Shown here one piece after another: positions 1 through 8,942 of a stretch of DNA of 64,000 nt. The notes under the pieces are model-generated. The model searched no databases and was not told the DNA's origin. It saw nothing but the letters and a program-made list of their open reading frames with translations. How positions within the stretch are numbered: position 1 is the first letter of the stretch; the number at the start of each line of letters is the position of its first letter. The stretch is from the NCBI RefSeq assembly GCF_051486985.1, contig NZ_JAHVDV010000005.1:124001-188000 (forward strand). Reading direction: 5' to 3'. The position numbers were made by a program, and so were the translations under genes. The stretch is from CBFFRJ01 sp051486985 (GTDB taxonomy: Bacteria; Pseudomonadota; Gammaproteobacteria; Enterobacterales; Enterobacteriaceae).

Positions 1-432
1 GGTGTTACCGCCACCCCAGGTTTCGCCGGAGAAGGACGGAGACATATCGGTGTAAGATTCTACATCGTAAACCACGCCGTAGTTACGGCCGTAGTCCAGA
101 GAGCCCGCGTCAGTTACTTTGATACCAGCGAATGCCAGACGGGTAACGTTGTCCTGGTTGCCTTCAGCTTTGCCCGCTTTGGTACGGTATTCCCATTGGC
201 CGTAACCGGTAACATCGCTGTTTACCTGAGTTTCGCCTTTGAAGCCGATCTGACCGTAAGAGGAGTCCTGGTTAGTAGTGCTATCGCCGGAGGTGGTGAA
301 GCCGTGCTCACCAACAACTTTCCCGTACAGGTCCAGTTTGTTGCCGTTTTTATTGTAAACTTCAGCAGCATTTGCTGCGCCAGCTACCAGCAGGGCAGGG
401 ATGACCACTGCCAGGATATTGCGCTTCATCAT
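1..432 (-). CDS. ompF: Outer membrane porin OmpF, N-terminal part (cut by window edge)
   Basis: Trimeric general diffusion porin of the outer membrane. The visible 144 residues start MMKRNILAV, carry a Sec signal peptide ending in AANA before AEVYNKNGNK, and continue into porin beta strands with YGQWEY and RLAFAGIK. The rest of the gene lies outside the window. Two tandem ATG codons (430-432 and 427-429) follow GAGGG; the first is chosen as in E. coli. The assignment to OmpF rather than another porin rests on position next to asnS and on the conserved upstream promoter. The variable loop region differs from the E. coli protein, as expected for surface loops. Confidence 0.93.
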   Translation of the reverse strand, partial: MMKRNILAVVIPALLVAGAANAAEVYNKNGNKLDLYGKVVGEHGFTTSGDSTTNQDSSYGQIGFKGETQVNSDVTGYGQWEYRTKAGKAEGNQDNVTRLAFAGIKVTDAGSLDYGRNYGVVYDVESYTDMSPSFSGETWGGGNT

Positions 433-539
433 TATTTATTACCCTCATTGGTTTTTTTGAACACCTGCCACTGCCTCCAATAAATTCCGTCAATAATAAT
501 TTACGGAACTATTGATGAGAGTTTGGTGTCTTTCTGTGT

Positions 540-640
540 CTGAGAGGCATCTTTCCATTCATATAATCGTTTCGCTAGCCTGAAAGTGCTACAAATGTCT
601 TAAAGAAGTAACAGAAAGCAATATTATGTAATAATTTATG
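540..640 (-). promoter_or_regulatory. ompF promoter with OmpR site
   Basis: Read on the minus strand, TGTAGCACTTTCA (581-593) matches the OmpR F3 site of E. coli ompF. It is followed by TAGCGAAACG as a poor -35 and AAAGAT (549-554) as -10. A start near 542 gives a leader of about 110 nt, the length known in E. coli. AT-rich DNA from 594 to about 640 would hold the upstream OmpR sites. The remaining stretch to the asnS terminator (641-990) is AT-rich and I see no gene in it. Confidence 0.75.
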
Positions 641-990
641 AATTTTAAGGAACTTTGTGAACCAACTCAAAGTTCAGAGACAATCGTCGATAAAAACAGC
701 CATTCTTATCCTATTTATATGAATTACTTATAATTAATAAAGATAACGGGATTTCTTATTCAAGAATCGTTCTCAACAAGCTTTTGCTTATGACGAGGTT
801 CAGCCATCTGGATTGCTGTGTATATTTTATCCAAATGTGCTATTCGATGAGGAAAAACTAATCCGCAAGAAAGGTGGGGGTTATTTTTTGTTCAGGAATG
901 TTTCAACGACAGGCAGGTAAATTCAGGTCAACATGGTAACGCGGAGTCAGTATGGCAAAGGCAAATGAAGAAACCATGACAGTGGAGTAA

Positions 991-1014
991 AAAGGCCAGC
1001 ACCGGCTGGCCTTT
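991..1014 (-). terminator. Terminator of asnS
   Basis: Perfect 10 bp stem AAAGGCCAGC / GCTGGCCTTT with a 4 nt loop, followed on the minus strand by a short T run, 6 nt after the asnS stop codon. Confidence 0.8.
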
Positions 1015-1020
1015 ATGTTT

Positions 1021-2421
1021 TTAGAAAGTGGCGCTACGCGGAGTTCGCGGGAAGGGAATTACGTCACGGACGTTCTGCACGCCGGTCACATAGGCAATGA
1101 GACGTTCAAAACCAAGCCCAAACCCGGAATGCGGCACGGTGCCATAGCGACGAAGATCGCGATACCACCAATAATCTTCTTTATTCAGGCCCATTTCCGC
1201 CATACGTGCATCCAGCACATCCAGACGCTCTTCACGTTGAGAACCACCGATGATTTCACCAATTCCCGGCGCAAGAACATCCATTGCGGCGACGGTCTTT
1301 CCATCATCGTTGAGACGCATATAGAAAGCTTTGATCTCTTTTGGATAGTTTTTCACCACAACCGGTGCTTTAAAATGTTTCTCAGCAAGGTAGCGTTCAT
1401 GTTCGGAAGAGAGATCAACGCCCCAGTAAACCGGATTTTCAAACGACTGACCGCAGTTTTCAAGGATAGTGATGGCATCGGTGTAATCGACCTGAGCAAA
1501 ATCCGCTGCAACAAAGCGTTCAAGACGAGCGATAGCATCTTTGTCGACACGTTCAGCGAAGAACTTAAGATCGTCCATACGTTCTGTCAGCACCGCGTTA
1601 AAGGCGTATTTCAGCATGGCTTCTGCCAGACGGGCGTTATCTTCCAGATCGGCAAAGGCGACTTCCGGTTCCAGCATCCAGAACTCAGCGAGATGGCGGC
1701 TGGTATTGGAGTTTTCGGCGCGGAAGGTTGGGCCAAAGGTGTAAATTTTCGACAACGCACAGGCATAGGTTTCGCCGTTCAGCTGACCGGAAACGGTCAG
1801 GAAAGACTCTTTACCAAAGAAATCTTTGTCAAAATCGACTTTGCCCTGTGGATTACGCGGCAGGTTTTCCAGATCCAGCGTCGACACGCGGAACATCTCG
1901 CCAGCCCCTTCGGTATCGGAAGCGGTAATAAGTGGGGTCGAAACCCAGAAGAAGCCCTGCTCGTCGAAGAAGCGGTGCAAAGCCTGCGCCAGCGTATGGC
2001 GAACACGCGCAACGGCACCAATCATGTTGGTGCGCGGACGCAGGTGAGCCACTTCACGCAGGTACTCAATGCTGTGACGTTTAGCCGCCATCGGATAGGT
2101 ATCCGGATCTTCAACCCAACCGGTCACTTCGACTTTTGTCGCCTGGATTTCCAGGTTCTGGCCTTCACCAGGCGATTCCACCACAACACCCGTAACAACG
2201 ACGGAGCAACCGGTAGTCAGGCGCAGTACGTCTTCATTGTAATTGGGCAGAGAATTATTAATAACGGCCTGTACAGGATCAAAGCAGGAACCGTCGTAAA
2301 CGGCGAGGAAGGAGATGCCAGCTTTTGAATCTCGGCGGGTGCGCACCCATCCACGTACGGTGACTTCTTGGTCAACGGCAACGCGGCTATGGATGACGTC
2401 GGCTACAGGCACAACGCTCAT
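1021..2421 (-). CDS. asnS: Asparaginyl-tRNA synthetase
   Basis: Cytoplasmic class IIb aminoacyl-tRNA synthetase that charges tRNA-Asn using ATP. The 466 residues equal the E. coli length. An OB-fold anticodon-binding domain occupies about residues 1-110 (VTVRGWVRTRRDSKAG), followed by the class II core with motif 2 (TFRAENSNTSRHLAEFWMLE) and motif 3 near the C terminus (GFGLGFERL). The ATG at 2421 begins MSVVPVADV as in relatives. The gene is monocistronic between ompF and pncB, which is the conserved order. Nothing is unusual about it. Confidence 0.98.
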   Translation of the reverse strand: MSVVPVADVIHSRVAVDQEVTVRGWVRTRRDSKAGISFLAVYDGSCFDPVQAVINNSLPNYNEDVLRLTTGCSVVVTGVVVESPGEGQNLEIQATKVEVTGWVEDPDTYPMAAKRHSIEYLREVAHLRPRTNMIGAVARVRHTLAQALHRFFDEQGFFWVSTPLITASDTEGAGEMFRVSTLDLENLPRNPQGKVDFDKDFFGKESFLTVSGQLNGETYACALSKIYTFGPTFRAENSNTSRHLAEFWMLEPEVAFADLEDNARLAEAMLKYAFNAVLTERMDDLKFFAERVDKDAIARLERFVAADFAQVDYTDAITILENCGQSFENPVYWGVDLSSEHERYLAEKHFKAPVVVKNYPKEIKAFYMRLNDDGKTVAAMDVLAPGIGEIIGGSQREERLDVLDARMAEMGLNKEDYWWYRDLRRYGTVPHSGFGLGFERLIAYVTGVQNVRDVIPFPRTPRSATF

Positions 2422-2750
2422 AATATTCTCTCTGTTAATTGTCTGGAAAAAATAACCATTTATCCGCCCGTAAAAGGGGGGATACCTATGTTACCTGGCG
2501 AGCGCCATCAGACAAGCAGAATTAACAGTGGAAGAGGAGATTTCGGAAATTAAAGGGGAAGTTAGCCGTTTAAGGCGTCGGGTATCCCGTGCCGCCACCT
2601 AAAATGCAGGACGCCACACAAGTTATCATTGACTCAGGCACGGTGTGGGGGAGGTCGGCTGAATTAATCAATGCAGCAGAGAGCAAGGAATTATCCTGAA
2701 GAGCATCACATCAGGTGATGCCCTTCAGGGTGGTGTTCAGGCAGGCAGTT
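2422..2750. other. asnS-pncB intergenic region
   Basis: About 330 bp between two minus-strand genes. It should hold the asnS promoter. A small hairpin (GCATCAC 2703-2709 / GTGATGC 2715-2721) lies downstream of pncB but lacks a T run, so it is at best a weak terminator. I see no gene that I would defend. Confidence 0.5.
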
Positions 2751-3953
2751 TCAGCTGGCTTTTTTGATTTGCGGCAGGTCGAAGGCCTCGCGCAGCGCAC
2801 GGACAAAGGCTTTATCATGACAGATGGTTTTACCTGGGCTGTCAGACAATTTCGCGACCGGCTTACCATTACACTCCACCAGCTTGATGACAATGTTCAG
2901 CGGTTTAACGTCCGGGATGTCGCAAGTGAGGCGGGTTCCAATCCCAAAACCGAGTTTCACCCGTGTGGCAAAGTGGCAATAGAGATCAAGCGCTTTATTG
3001 AGATCCAGGTTATCAGAGAAAATCAGGGTCTTCGACAAGGGGTCGATACCGAGCTTTTCATAATGGGCAATGGCTTTTTCACCCCATTCAACCGGATCTC
3101 CGGAGTCATGGCGTAAACCCTGATAACGCTGAGCAAATTCAGGACCGAAGTCGCGCAGGAAGGCGTCCATAGTAATACAGTCGGTGAGAGCGATACCCAG
3201 TTGTGTCGGGTACTCATCAAGCCAGGCTGCCAGTGCTGCACGCTGGCTGGTCGCAAGTTCAGGGCTTATCTGCTGATGTGCCTGGAACCATTCGTGCGCC
3301 TGGGTGCCCATCGGCGTTAAGGCGAGGCGACGCGCTAAATCGTAGTTGCTGGTGCCAATAAACCACGGCTCCTGTTGAAGGCGAGCGACAATCGCGTGCT
3401 GCACCCCGGCAGAGAAGCGACGACGGGTACCAAAATCCATCAGACGGAAGCCTGACATATCCAGGTTGTCTGTTCGGGCGGCAAAATCTGCCAGTTTTGT
3501 CTCAAGGTGCACAAGCGCCTGCTGAATACCGGCTTCGGGAGAACGATAACGGTGAACCAGCTCGCTGATGACCGCAAGCAAAGGCACTTCCCACATGATC
3601 ACTTCACGCCAGGGGCCCGAGAGGCGAATGTGCAACTTACCATTATCATTAGTCACAACCACCTGACGCGGGTCATAGCGGAAGTCACGTAACCAGTTGA
3701 GATAATCAGGCTTAAAGAAGGGCAGCCCGGACAACCACTGGTACTCGTCCTCCTGCAGGCGCAAATGCTGCATCGCCTCGACTTCTTCCTGAACCGCCTG
3801 TGCGTAAATCCCGAGCAGGTCGTCGCCACGGCAGCGAAACTCCGCCGTTACATGCACATCGAAGTAGTGGTGATACACCGCCTGCTGCATATGCAATTTG
3901 TAGGCATCAGTATCCAGCAGTGTCCGCAAAACAGGGTGGGCAAATTGAGTCAT
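2751..3953 (-). CDS. pncB: Nicotinate phosphoribosyltransferase
   Basis: Converts nicotinate and PRPP, with ATP hydrolysis, to nicotinate mononucleotide in the NAD salvage pathway (cytoplasm). Starting at MTQFAHPV gives 400 residues, the E. coli length; the open frame extends five codons upstream (MLRRT), but that extension is not conserved. Family features include the N-terminal TDAYKLHMQQAV, FGTRRRFS and GLRHDSGDP, which holds the histidine phosphorylated during catalysis, then FSDNLD and FGIGTRL. A NadR-type box lies 29 bp upstream of the start, which fits repression by NadR when NAD is plentiful. Confidence 0.97.
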   Translation of the reverse strand: MTQFAHPVLRTLLDTDAYKLHMQQAVYHHYFDVHVTAEFRCRGDDLLGIYAQAVQEEVEAMQHLRLQEDEYQWLSGLPFFKPDYLNWLRDFRYDPRQVVVTNDNGKLHIRLSGPWREVIMWEVPLLAVISELVHRYRSPEAGIQQALVHLETKLADFAARTDNLDMSGFRLMDFGTRRRFSAGVQHAIVARLQQEPWFIGTSNYDLARRLALTPMGTQAHEWFQAHQQISPELATSQRAALAAWLDEYPTQLGIALTDCITMDAFLRDFGPEFAQRYQGLRHDSGDPVEWGEKAIAHYEKLGIDPLSKTLIFSDNLDLNKALDLYCHFATRVKLGFGIGTRLTCDIPDVKPLNIVIKLVECNGKPVAKLSDSPGKTICHDKAFVRALREAFDLPQIKKAS

Positions 3954-3981
3954 GGTGCGCCGTAGCATCCTCTCACAGGAG

Positions 3982-3999
3982 CGTTTAGTACAATAAACA
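3982..3999 (-). promoter_or_regulatory. NadR box upstream of pncB
   Basis: CGTTTA-N6-TAAACA differs at one base from the NadR consensus TGTTTA-N6-TAAACA and lies just upstream of pncB, a known NadR target in E. coli and Salmonella. Confidence 0.75.
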
Positions 4000-4219
4000 A
4001 AGCAGGTGAAAACTGCCGGAGTATACCCTGTTTATTGATTTATTGAACCCCGATCACACCATATAGCGCTAAACGGGTCGAGCGCATTTTGTGCCGCATG
4101 TTAGCCAAATGTAGCAAACATGGTATTTCTGCCTGGAAAGTTAAAGATTCTGCGTGGCGGGATTCTGGCAACAGGAATAGACTGGAGACGTAACCAACAG
4201 AAGATGCTAAAGGTTTTTT

Positions 4220-6832
4220 ATGACACAACAGCCACAAGCCAAATACCGCCACGACTACCGTGCGCCGGATTACCTGATTAGCGATATTGACTTGACCTTT
4301 GACCTGGATGCCGCAAAAACCGTTGTCACTGCGATAAGTTCCGTCTCCCGCCAGAGCGCCACTGCCGTACCGCTGCGTCTGGATGGTGAAGACCTGACGC
4401 TTGTCTCCCTACATATCGATGGCCAGCCCTGGACAGACTATAAAGAAGAAGATAACCAACTGGTCATCGACAATGTGCCGGAACGTTTTACGCTGCAGAT
4501 TGTGAATGAAATCAGCCCATCGGCAAACACGGCGCTGGAAGGGCTGTATAAATCAGGCGAAGCACTGTGCACACAGTGTGAAGCAGAAGGCTTCCGCCAT
4601 ATCACCTGGTATCTTGATCGTCCGGATGTGCTGGCGCGCTTCACCACCACGCTGATTGCAAACAAAGCGGAGTATCCGTTCCTGCTCTCCAACGGTAACC
4701 GTGTCGATCAGGGTGAGCTTGAAAGGGGTCGCCACTGGATGAAGTGGGAAGATCCCTTCCCAAAACCCTGCTATCTGTTTGCGCTGGTTGCCGGTGATTT
4801 TGATGTCCTGCGGGATACCTTCACCACCCGTTCCGGGCGTGAAGTCGCGCTGGAGTTGTACGTCGACCGTGGGAACCTGGACCGTGCGCCGTGGGCGATG
4901 ACCTCGCTGAAAAACTCAATGAAATGGGACGAAGAACGCTTTGGCCTCGAGTACGACCTCGATATCTACATGATTGTCGCCGTCGACTTCTTCAACATGG
5001 GCGCGATGGAGAATAAAGGACTGAACGTCTTTAACTCCAAATACGTGCTGGCCCGTACCGATACTGCAACGGATAAAGACTACCTTGATATTGAGCGCGT
5101 GATTGGTCATGAGTATTTCCACAACTGGACCGGCAACCGCGTGACTTGCCGCGACTGGTTCCAGCTTAGTCTCAAAGAGGGGCTGACGGTATTCCGTGAC
5201 CAGGAGTTCAGCTCGGATCTGGGATCTCGAGCAGTCAACCGCATCAGTAATGTCCGCACCATGCGTGGACTGCAGTTTGCCGAAGATGCCAGCCCGATGG
5301 CGCATCCGATCCGCCCGGATAAAGTCATCGAGATGAACAACTTCTATACCCTGACGGTGTACGAGAAAGGCGCTGAAATTATCCGCATGATCCACACCCT
5401 GCTCGGTGAAGAGAACTTCCAGAAAGGGATGCAGCTCTATTTTGAACGCCATGACGGCAGCGCCGCCACCTGTGATGATTTTGTCCAGGCGATGGAAGAT
5501 GCGTCAAATATTGATCTTTCCCATTTCCGTCGCTGGTACAGCCAGGCTGGCACCCCGATTGTTACCGTTCATGATGACTATAATCCGGCCACCGAACAGT
5601 ACACTCTGACCATCAGCCAGCGTACGCCGCCGACGGCCGAGCAGCAGGAGAAGCATCCGCTGCATATTCCGTTCGACATTGAGCTTTATGACAATGAAGG
5701 GAAGATAATCCCGCTGCAAAAAGAGGGGCATCCGGTACACCATGTATTGAATGTGACCCAACCCGAGCAGACTTTTGTCTTTGATAACGTCTACTTCCAG
5801 CCGGTGCCGTCACTGTTACGCGAGTTCTCTGCGCCGGTGAAACTGGAATATAAATGGAGCGATCAGCAGCTAACGTTCCTGATGCGCCACGCCAGCAACG
5901 ATTTCTCCCGTTGGGACGCCGCGCAGAGTCTGCTGGCAACCCACATCAAGCTTAACGTTGCCCGTCAGCAGCAGGGACAACCGCTGTCGTTACCCTTGCA
6001 CGTGGCGGATGCCTTCCGTGCCATTCTGCTTGATGAGCATATCGATCCGGCGCTGGCCGCTGAGATCCTGACGCTCCCCTCGGTCAGCGAAATCGCCGAA
6101 CTGTTTGATGTCATCGATCCTCTCGCTATTACGACGGTGCGGGAAGCACTGACCCGCACGCTGGCGACAGAACTGGCGGATGAGGTGCTGGCGATTTACA
6201 ACGCCAACAAGCTCGATGCTTATCGTGTTGAACATGCGGATATCGGCAGGCGCACGTTGCGCAATACCTGTCTGCGCTATATCGCGTTTGGTGATGCACA
6301 GCTCGCCGATAAGCTGGTCAGCCAGCAGTATCATAGTGCCGATAACATGACAGATGCACTCGCTGCGCTCTCTGCAGCCGTTGCGGCTCAGTTGCCGTGC
6401 CGTGATGCGCTTATGCAGGCCTATGACGACAAATGGCATCAGGACGGTCTGGTCATGGATAAATGGTTGATATTGCAGGCCACAAGCCCGGCAGATAACG
6501 TTCTTGAAACGGTTCGCGGCCTGTTGCACCACCGTTCCTTCACCCTCAGTAATCCGAACCGCGTTCGTTCACTGATTGGCGCCTTTGCAGGCAGCAACCC
6601 GGCGGCTTTCCATGCGCAGGACGGGAGTGGTTACCAGTTCCTGGTAGAGATGCTTACCGAACTTAACAGTCGTAACCCGCAGGTGGCCTCAAGACTTATT
6701 GAGCCGCTGATCCGCCTCAAACGCTACGATGAGAAACGCCAGGCGCTGATGCGTGCCGCCCTGGAAAAACTGAAAGCGCTGGATAATCTTTCCGGCGATC
6801 TGTTCGAAAAAATCAGTAAAGCACTGGCGTAA
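4220..6832 (+). CDS. pepN: Aminopeptidase N (M1 family)
   Basis: Cytosolic zinc aminopeptidase, the main broad-specificity aminopeptidase of enterobacteria, acting late in protein turnover. It has 870 residues as in E. coli. The exopeptidase motif GAMEN is at about 261-265 and the gluzincin motif HEYFH at 297-301, with the third zinc ligand expected at Glu320 in LKEGLTVFRD. The start MTQQPQAKYRHDY matches relatives. It is transcribed divergently from pncB and is followed by a strong hairpin terminator. The E. coli downstream neighbours ssuB and onward are missing here; pyrD follows directly. Confidence 0.98.
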   Translation: MTQQPQAKYRHDYRAPDYLISDIDLTFDLDAAKTVVTAISSVSRQSATAVPLRLDGEDLTLVSLHIDGQPWTDYKEEDNQLVIDNVPERFTLQIVNEISPSANTALEGLYKSGEALCTQCEAEGFRHITWYLDRPDVLARFTTTLIANKAEYPFLLSNGNRVDQGELERGRHWMKWEDPFPKPCYLFALVAGDFDVLRDTFTTRSGREVALELYVDRGNLDRAPWAMTSLKNSMKWDEERFGLEYDLDIYMIVAVDFFNMGAMENKGLNVFNSKYVLARTDTATDKDYLDIERVIGHEYFHNWTGNRVTCRDWFQLSLKEGLTVFRDQEFSSDLGSRAVNRISNVRTMRGLQFAEDASPMAHPIRPDKVIEMNNFYTLTVYEKGAEIIRMIHTLLGEENFQKGMQLYFERHDGSAATCDDFVQAMEDASNIDLSHFRRWYSQAGTPIVTVHDDYNPATEQYTLTISQRTPPTAEQQEKHPLHIPFDIELYDNEGKIIPLQKEGHPVHHVLNVTQPEQTFVFDNVYFQPVPSLLREFSAPVKLEYKWSDQQLTFLMRHASNDFSRWDAAQSLLATHIKLNVARQQQGQPLSLPLHVADAFRAILLDEHIDPALAAEILTLPSVSEIAELFDVIDPLAITTVREALTRTLATELADEVLAIYNANKLDAYRVEHADIGRRTLRNTCLRYIAFGDAQLADKLVSQQYHSADNMTDALAALSAAVAAQLPCRDALMQAYDDKWHQDGLVMDKWLILQATSPADNVLETVRGLLHHRSFTLSNPNRVRSLIGAFAGSNPAAFHAQDGSGYQFLVEMLTELNSRNPQVASRLIEPLIRLKRYDEKRQALMRAALEKLKALDNLSGDLFEKISKALA

Positions 6833-6836
6833 TCGT

Positions 6837-6868
6837 AAACCGGGCAGGCATTGCCGCCTGCCCGGTTT
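6837..6868 (+). terminator. Terminator of pepN
   Basis: A 13 bp perfect stem (AAACCGGGCAGGC / GCCTGCCCGGTTT) with a 6 nt loop, starting 4 nt after the pepN stop codon. Confidence 0.85.
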
Positions 6869-7107
6869 CTTCTCTCGATACCTTACGCCACTTCACGGGC
6901 GAAAGGGCTTGTTCAGGCAAGACGCTGGAAGCGGATGGTAACGTGAGCGCTCCGCTAAAGTGACCACGTTCATGGTTACGCCTTATCACCGCTGCGTCCA
7001 TTGCCTGGTAACACCCAGCGCGAGAGTACGTCTGGCAGAGGGGAACTATTCCTTTAGATACATTATTCGACGTTAAAACGCGAAAAAAGGCATAAAAACA
7101 GCTGGCC
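6869..7107. other. pepN-pyrD spacer
   Basis: Non-coding stretch between the pepN terminator and the pyrD control region. This is where E. coli K-12 carries ssuEADCB and the elf (ycb) fimbrial genes. I see no remnant of either and no tRNA or repeat. Confidence 0.5.
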
Positions 7108-7123
7108 AGGTAATCGATTGCGT
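7108..7123 (+). promoter_or_regulatory. PurR-like box upstream of pyrD
   Basis: AGGTAATCGATTGCGT matches 12 of 16 positions of the PurR consensus ACGCAAACGTTTGCGT and retains the central CG. pyrD is a known PurR target in E. coli. The left half is poorly conserved, so this is a tentative call. Confidence 0.45.
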
Positions 7124-7175
7124 CGAGATAGTCTTTTTTTGCCCCAGGTCAATTCCCTTTCTTCCGGTTATCACA

Positions 7176-7204
7176 GATAATACGCCCCCGGTTTGCACAC
7201 CGGG
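7176..7204 (+). promoter_or_regulatory. pyrD -10 element and pyrimidine-responsive leader hairpin
   Basis: GATAAT (7176-7181) is a good -10. About six bases on is a run of C then GG (7185-7191), the layout used in E. coli and Salmonella pyrC/pyrD for CTP/GTP-sensitive start-site choice. Transcripts starting at C include CCCGGT (7187-7192), which pairs with ACCGGG (7199-7204) directly before the ribosome binding site AGGAG (7210-7214). Starts at G would lose most of that stem. Confidence 0.7.
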
Positions 7205-7219
7205 AATCCAGGAGAGTTC

Positions 7220-8230
7220 ATGTACTACCCCTTCGTTCGTAAAGCCCTTTTCCAGCTCGATCCTGAGCGCGCTCATGAGTTTACCTTCCAACAGCTACGT
7301 CGTGTATCAGGGACGCCCCTTGAAGCGCTGGTGCGTCAGCGCCTGCCGGAAAAACCGGTGCAGTGTATGGGTCTGACGTTTAAAAACCCGCTCGGACTGG
7401 CGGCGGGCCTGGATAAAAACGGAGAATGCATTGAAGCGCTGGGCGCAATGGGTTTTGGCGCTATTGAGATTGGTACGGTAACCCCACGCCCGCAGCCGGG
7501 TAATGACAAGCCGCGTATCTTCCGTCTGGTGGAGGCTGAAGGGTTAATCAACCGCATGGGCTTTAATAACCTTGGGGTTGATAATCTTGTTGAGAATGTG
7601 AAAAAGAGCCGTTTTGACGGCGTCCTGGGCATTAACATCGGCAAAAATAAAGACACGCCGGTGGAGCAGGGTAAAGATGACTACCTGATTTGCATGGAGA
7701 AAATTTATGCCTATGCAGGTTATATCGCTATTAATATTTCATCGCCAAATACCCCTGGGCTGCGCACACTGCAATATGGCGAAGCGCTGGATGAACTGTT
7801 AAGCGCGATAAAAACTAAACAGGCGGCGCTTCAACAAATCCACCATAAATATGTGCCCGTCGCCGTGAAAATCGCCCCTGATCTCTGCGAAGCGGAATTG
7901 ATTCAGGTCGCTGACAGTTTAGTTCGCCACAATATTGATGGCGTCATTGCCACCAATACAACGCTCGAACGCTCTCTGGTTCAGGGAATGAAACATTGCA
8001 ATGAAACGGGTGGGTTAAGTGGACGCCCATTACAATTAAAGAGTACTGAAATTATTCGCCAGCTCAGCGCGGAATTAAAAGGTCGCTTGCCGGTTATTGG
8101 CATAGGGGGCATCGATTCGGTGATTGCCGCACGCGAGAAGCTGGAAGCCGGTGCCTCGCTGGTTCAGATCTATTCCGGGTTTATTTTTAAAGGTCCTCCA
8201 CTGATTAAAGAAATCGTTACCCACATCTGA
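7220..8230 (+). CDS. pyrD: Dihydroorotate dehydrogenase (quinone), class 2
   Basis: FMN enzyme at the inner membrane that oxidises dihydroorotate to orotate with ubiquinone in pyrimidine synthesis. The ATG at 7220 follows AGGAG and gives 336 residues, the E. coli length; an upstream in-frame start at 7193 would lie inside the leader hairpin and is rejected. Features include the N-terminal membrane-associated helices (MYYPFVRKALFQLDPERAH), the FMN and substrate region GLAAGLDKNGE, NISSPNTPGLR with the catalytic serine segment, NTTLER, and the phosphate-binding GIGGIDS. Its leader suggests regulation by nucleotide pools. Confidence 0.98.
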   Translation: MYYPFVRKALFQLDPERAHEFTFQQLRRVSGTPLEALVRQRLPEKPVQCMGLTFKNPLGLAAGLDKNGECIEALGAMGFGAIEIGTVTPRPQPGNDKPRIFRLVEAEGLINRMGFNNLGVDNLVENVKKSRFDGVLGINIGKNKDTPVEQGKDDYLICMEKIYAYAGYIAINISSPNTPGLRTLQYGEALDELLSAIKTKQAALQQIHHKYVPVAVKIAPDLCEAELIQVADSLVRHNIDGVIATNTTLERSLVQGMKHCNETGGLSGRPLQLKSTEIIRQLSAELKGRLPVIGIGGIDSVIAAREKLEAGASLVQIYSGFIFKGPPLIKEIVTHI

Positions 8231-8399
8231 TCTTTTCTCCCGAATTACCCCGCCAGGGCTTTATTTCAGGCCCTGGTTGATTTATATTCCCTCACTGTTG
8301 CTAATTTGTACATTTTAGTCTTTTCTTAATTCTGGTAATAAGCGAAGCGGTAAAAAGGACTTTGGGATTAAGGGATGACCAAGGGCGAGGGGGAACGGT

Positions 8400-8942
8400 A
8401 TGCGAATTAAACCTGATGATAATTGGCGTTGGTTTTATGATGATGAGCACGATCGCATGATGCTCGATTTGGCCAATGGCATGATTTTCCGTTCACGTTT
8501 TGCCCGTAAGATGCTTACCCCGGATGCGTTCTCTCCCTGCGGATTCTGTGTCGATGACGCAGCCCTCTATTTCTCCTTCGACGAAAAATGTCGGGATCTT
8601 ATGCTCAGCAACGAGCAGCGCGCTGAACTGGTGCTCAATGCGCTGGTTGCCATCCGCTTTCTGAAACCACAAATGCCAAAAAGCTGGCACTTTATGAGCC
8701 ACAACGCCCCCTGGTCTCCCGCACCGGGAATGGCTGCCAGCGTTTCGTTAAGTGATACCGGTGAGTCGGTGAATCTGCTGGTGGTGGAGTCCGGTGAAAA
8801 CGCGGCCCTCTGCTTGCTGGCGCAGCCCGGGGTGGTGATAGCCGGACGCACCATGCAGTTAGGTGACGCAATAAAAGTGATGAATGACCGACTGAAGCCA
8901 CAACTTCATGTTGATAGCTTCAGCTATGAGCAGGCGGTTTAA
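8400..8942 (+). CDS. zapC: Cell division protein ZapC
   Basis: Cytoplasmic FtsZ-binding protein that stabilises FtsZ protofilament bundles at the division ring. The 180 residues match E. coli ZapC (YcbW) in length, beginning MRIKPDDNWRWFYDDEHDRM. There is no membrane segment. Its TAA stop overlaps the stop codon of the convergent ycbX gene (the shared bases are at 8939-8942), so both mRNAs must run through the other gene's 3' end. Confidence 0.95.
   Translation: MRIKPDDNWRWFYDDEHDRMMLDLANGMIFRSRFARKMLTPDAFSPCGFCVDDAALYFSFDEKCRDLMLSNEQRAELVLNALVAIRFLKPQMPKSWHFMSHNAPWSPAPGMAASVSLSDTGESVNLLVVESGENAALCLLAQPGVVIAGRTMQLGDAIKVMNDRLKPQLHVDSFSYEQAV

Noticed and set aside
1015..2328. Long 437-codon plus-strand frame
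   Set aside because: Antisense shadow of asnS; no family resemblance and asnS is certain.
2528..2602. 24-codon frame with a charged, helix-like sequence (EEEISEIKGEVSRLRRR)
   Set aside because: GTG start without a ribosome site and no known homologue; kept only as a curiosity.
2703..2721. Hairpin downstream of pncB as terminator
   Set aside because: Short stem and no T run; not listed as a separate terminator.
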